This document shows positions 60,876 to 64,000 of a DNA stretch of 64,000 nucleotides, in pieces (within the stretch, counting starts at the first letter, position 1; every line of letters begins with the position of its first letter). A program made the position numbers and the translations under genes. The stretch covers positions 42,678,425 to 42,742,424 of the forward strand of contig CM076266.1 of assembly GCA_038380795.1 (NCBI GenBank), written 5' to 3'. Below the pieces are notes generated by a model. The model ran no database searches. It had not been told where the DNA came from and worked only from the letters and a program-made list of their open reading frames with translations. This DNA is from Pyrocephalus nanus. Taxonomy: Eukaryota > Chordata > Aves > Passeriformes > Tyrannidae.

Positions 60876-63774
60876 ATTCTCTACAGGTTTAGGCATAAAT
60901 GTCACAATAGGACAGAGGTCATAAGTCACAGTAGATCAAAAGCCATAGTGTGTCAAATGTTGTAATATAATTCATGCTCATGTATACAGCTCATATATAA
61001 AGTGATAGCTCATGCTAAGGCATTGCCTCATATTGCTCTTATAGCTACAGCTCCCCTAAGAGCGTTATAATATGCTATTGACTTTCTTGTGGATTCATCG
61101 TGCTGTGAATTATTTCTGGCCAGTGGAATGCATGGAGTTACCTTTTGGGTATTACTTAAGCAGGCGTCTTGTGATTGTGCCAGAGATCTTTTTTGCAGAA
61201 GTCAAGGTGTGTATTGTTTCCCTAGATTTTTTTTAAAGGGGAAAAAAAAAAAAAAAAGGGGGAAGAAACTGAAGATTTACACTTTGGCTTAAAGATATAT
61301 AGGGTATACAAAAACAGCTCTTTTTTTTCTCTCCCATAAAAGAATTGATCCCATGGTCTCAGCAGGAATACGTACATGAAGCCATATTCAATAAAACTTA
61401 GGTGCCACAATTTTTCTATATTTCCTTTTAAACCAAAGAATAGACAATTGCCACATATACTTTTGTCCCCAGTATTCCATCTTTTTAATTTCCTACATAC
61501 ACTTACTCACTTTTTTCCCTCCTTCTTTGTTCTTTATATTGGAATAAAAAAGAGATAAGAAATAAAATAAAAAAAGGCTGTAAGTGATCCTCTTCCTGAG
61601 GACGCTTTACTCCTAACTGTTTGACTTTACACCCTTTGGGTGCTTAGTGGAAAAGCCATTACTTGCTTGCTGAGGAAAAAAGCATTTAATGAATCACAAA
61701 ATCATTCAATTATTCTTAAAAACACTTCACATCACACATCTTTTTCCAAGTACAGTGAGCATTTTTCACATTTAAATGGTACATAACTGCCTCATAGAAT
61801 GTGTCCCGAGAGTTAAAGACATTTTAACAGAAAGGTTCCAGGAGTATACAGAGTTATTTTGATATATATAAGTATTAAAGACATAGCACTAAACATACAG
61901 AATTTCCTCTTCTCTCTTCACCGTCTTTCAACAACATTTACGCAAAGTTGCCTTTGTGCTGTTGTGCAACGTCTAGCTTTGTGCTGAGCTTAGATCCACA
62001 TGCTGTGCTTACTTCGGCTTGCTGCAGTACCACACAATAAAAATGAAGTAATAGTAGAACTATTAACTAATACGGGGCAGCAAAGCATTTAGAATGCGTT
62101 TTGTAAATAAAATTGTAATTTATCTAGGAAGGGGAGTAAGAGACTTCATCAGAAAAGTACATTATTTTCAATCCCTGTTGAGCCTGTTGCTGATCTCTTG
62201 CTACTTTTTTTCTGCTTTCATAAAAGAAGTGCTTTCTGCAGACTGCAGTAGCTGCCACTTCCTACAAAACTTTCTCTTTTTAGTTTTTTCCCCCCTCTGA
62301 GGTGTCTTTTTTATTGTTGTTGTTTTGTTTTCATGGGGTTTTTGTTGTTGGTTTTTTAATTGGCTTACATTGTAATATGTTCTTTTCTGTATTTTATAAA
62401 AATATACATTTTTTTCCCAACAGAATCAGGTGGCTGACTTGATTTGTAAAACAAACTTGAAGGTTGCAATTTTGCCAGGGCAAATGGGATTAAGCCTGTT
62501 TATTTGAGTGCTGGTGTAGGAGCTGGCTAAGGAGCTGGCCTTGAATTTGTAAACTTTCCTGCACTTTTATATCCCTGTAGTTTAAACAAGTAATTTTTTC
62601 CATAGCAATGATTTTTTCCTTTTATTTTTTTTTAATTTAATAGGAAAGAGTGGTATTTATATGATACCTTTAGGCTAACTTAGATATCTGACTTAAGCGC
62701 AGTTTTAAGAACTAAACCTAGGTGTTTGTACTTCCCTGCATAGCTGGCAACAAGACAGAGGTGCCGGGGGGCTGTAGACAAGGGGGTGCCGCTGCAATTC
62801 AAAGGACCTAAATCAGATGCCTGAAGTAGACAGTGTGAATAACCCTCTAGATGACTGGAATTATTGGACCACATTAAAAAGAGAGGAAAAAAGTGAGGCT
62901 GGCATATGGTGAGTGTCCTACATATGGTATGTTGTTTATATGTGTTTTTTTCCGTTAGCATTTCTCTTTCTTTGTTGCTCCACCTCCTCCTGCAGTCTCT
63001 CCTAAAAACAATGTTAATTCAAAAACTTCTGTGGTTGAAAGAAAGTTTTTGGACCTATGCTACTCTCAAAAGCACAAAAAATCAGGCAAAATTAGTTAGC
63101 TCTCTCTCCCGTATTCTGCCTCGCTGAAACAGTGCCCTGAGTGCTTGTGCGTAATTTCCTACTTCCTTTTACTTCTCTGGACCCGATAAGGTGTGTGTGT
63201 GGGTTAAAATCACTTGTCATAAAATTTACCATATTTCACCCCTGAAGACTGTGTTTTATACTCAGTCAAATGTCAGTAAGTTTTTCAATAACTAGAAAGG
63301 AAAGGCATCAATATAATAGACACACACTCTTCATACTGTATTAATTCCTTTGGTCCGGTCAAATCCTGGTTTTATCCAATGTAGCTTCAGGGGGAATCTC
63401 CCTTGTGCAGCAAAAAGCAGGCTCCACCTGGTTCCGATTAACTTTCCACTGGTTGGATCTGCCCAGTGATGGTGTAAGAAAATATGGAGCAGAGAAGCCT
63501 GCAATTGAAGCCGTAGATTCATGGCCTATAAAACTGAAAGGCTATAATGGTCATCTACTCAGTCTGCTTCCCCCTGTAAGGGGTACCAAAACTTTTCTGA
63601 ATTGCCTTTTTTTTCTGTGTGTGTGTGATTTTAATAGAAAAAAAGTAATCTTCCATCTTGATTTAAACCTTCCGGTGTGTTTCTCCAACTACATCTTTTT
63701 ACCACTGGCTTCTGTTACACCTTTGTCACCAGACTGAAAACTGTAGTGTTATCAAATTTCTGTTTCTCACACAG
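60876..63774. other. Unique AT-rich sequence, no gene recognised
   Basis: Contains an A run flanked by G runs at 61,240-61,262 and GTT/GTTTT low complexity at 62,310-62,356. No gene or repeat family is recognised. 'AATCACAAAATCATTC' near 61,693 recalls a CR1 end, but nothing after it fits. Confidence 0.5.
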
Positions 63775-64000
63775 TTATTTATAAGCTGTGATCAAGTAGC
63801 CTTTTAAACGTCTCTCTGATAACCTAAATAGATCAAGCTCCTTGAGTCTTTCATTACAAGGAATGTTTTCCACTCCTTTCATCATTCTTGTTGCTTTCCT
63901 CTGAACCTTTTCCAGTTTTTCAATAACCTCTCTTGAATTGTGGTCACAGTATTTCCAGAACTGGTTGCGTCTGTGCCAAGGACAGAGGTAACACAACCAT
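63775..64000 (-). pseudogene. L3/CR1-like ORF2 C-terminal fragment, runs off the window
   Basis: On the minus strand a 73-codon frame reads like the end of a CR1/L3 reverse-transcriptase ORF. EKLEKVQRKATRMMKG is followed by NERLKELDLFRLSERRLKG, equivalent to the LEKVQRRATRMIKGLE and [20 protein letters not shown] blocks. The frame ends at 63,775 and shows no stop up to its upstream limit at 63,996. Only the very end of the protein is present, so the catalytic domain, if it survives, lies beyond the window. It belongs to an older family than the 53.7 kb CR1 and is surely inactive as a transposon. Confidence 0.8.

Noticed and set aside
61680..61740. Possible CR1 end (AATCACAAAATCATTC)
   Set aside because: The following bases do not continue into CR1 text.
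1..64000. CRISPR arrays, operons, phage or plasmid modules
   Set aside because: No regularly spaced direct repeats and no gene clusters are present; the repeat content is that of a bird nuclear genome.

Overview
This window reads as non-coding DNA from a bird, most likely a songbird (Passeriformes). The evidence is its repeat content. It holds chicken-repeat-1 (CR1) LINE fragments in both orientations, with the avian 3' end of degenerate ATTCTGTG-type octamers. It has one tRNA-Ile-derived SINE with a CR1 tail, matching the TguSINE1 type known from zebra finch, and one solo LTR of a type common in passerines. Older amniote relics are also present: MIR/CORE-SINE copies, a 5S-rRNA-derived SINE relic and L3-like CR1 pieces. 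The rest is AT-rich, with frequent stop codons, long A/T runs and no bacterial-style gene structure. Family names come from memory of these repeats; no database search was run.

Layout. Positions 1-7,200 are mostly unique AT-rich sequence with one probable MIR and an 18-base C run. From 7,214 to 8,550 there are two CR1 fragments on the minus strand. From 8,550 to 18,240 nothing is recognised except a 36-base T run. The solo LTR lies at 18,243-18,821 and the clearest MIR at 20,500-20,640. A segment at 21,777-22,056 is open in one frame and flanked by plausible splice signals. From 22 to 30 kb the sequence is unique, apart from a nested palindrome near 26.58 kb, an AT dinucleotide repeat and a second 36-base T run. 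CR1 3' ends lie at 30.2 kb (plus) and 34.1 kb (minus), and a purine tract at 32.3 kb. An internally deleted piece of CR1 reverse transcriptase lies at 36.4-37.0 kb and the 5S-derived relic at 38.2 kb. A small isolated CpG island with a CCCGGT-type tandem repeat lies at 45.6-45.8 kb. From 47 to 64 kb there are more MIR and L3-like relics, the best-preserved CR1 (53.7-54.3 kb), the SINE (58.7 kb) and an L3/CR1 ORF2 end that runs off the window edge.

No protein-coding gene is supported. The longest open frames (up to 151 codons) have no recognisable domain and are of a size expected by chance or from repeats. The window could be intergenic or inside a long intron; the sequence alone does not decide this. 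The only elements that act together are the SINE and the CR1 at 53.7 kb. They share the same 3' tail, as expected if the SINE used CR1 reverse transcriptase. I found no evidence of a new biological system. The places most worth checking are the CpG island, the 5S-derived relic, the well-kept MIR and a few exon-like segments.
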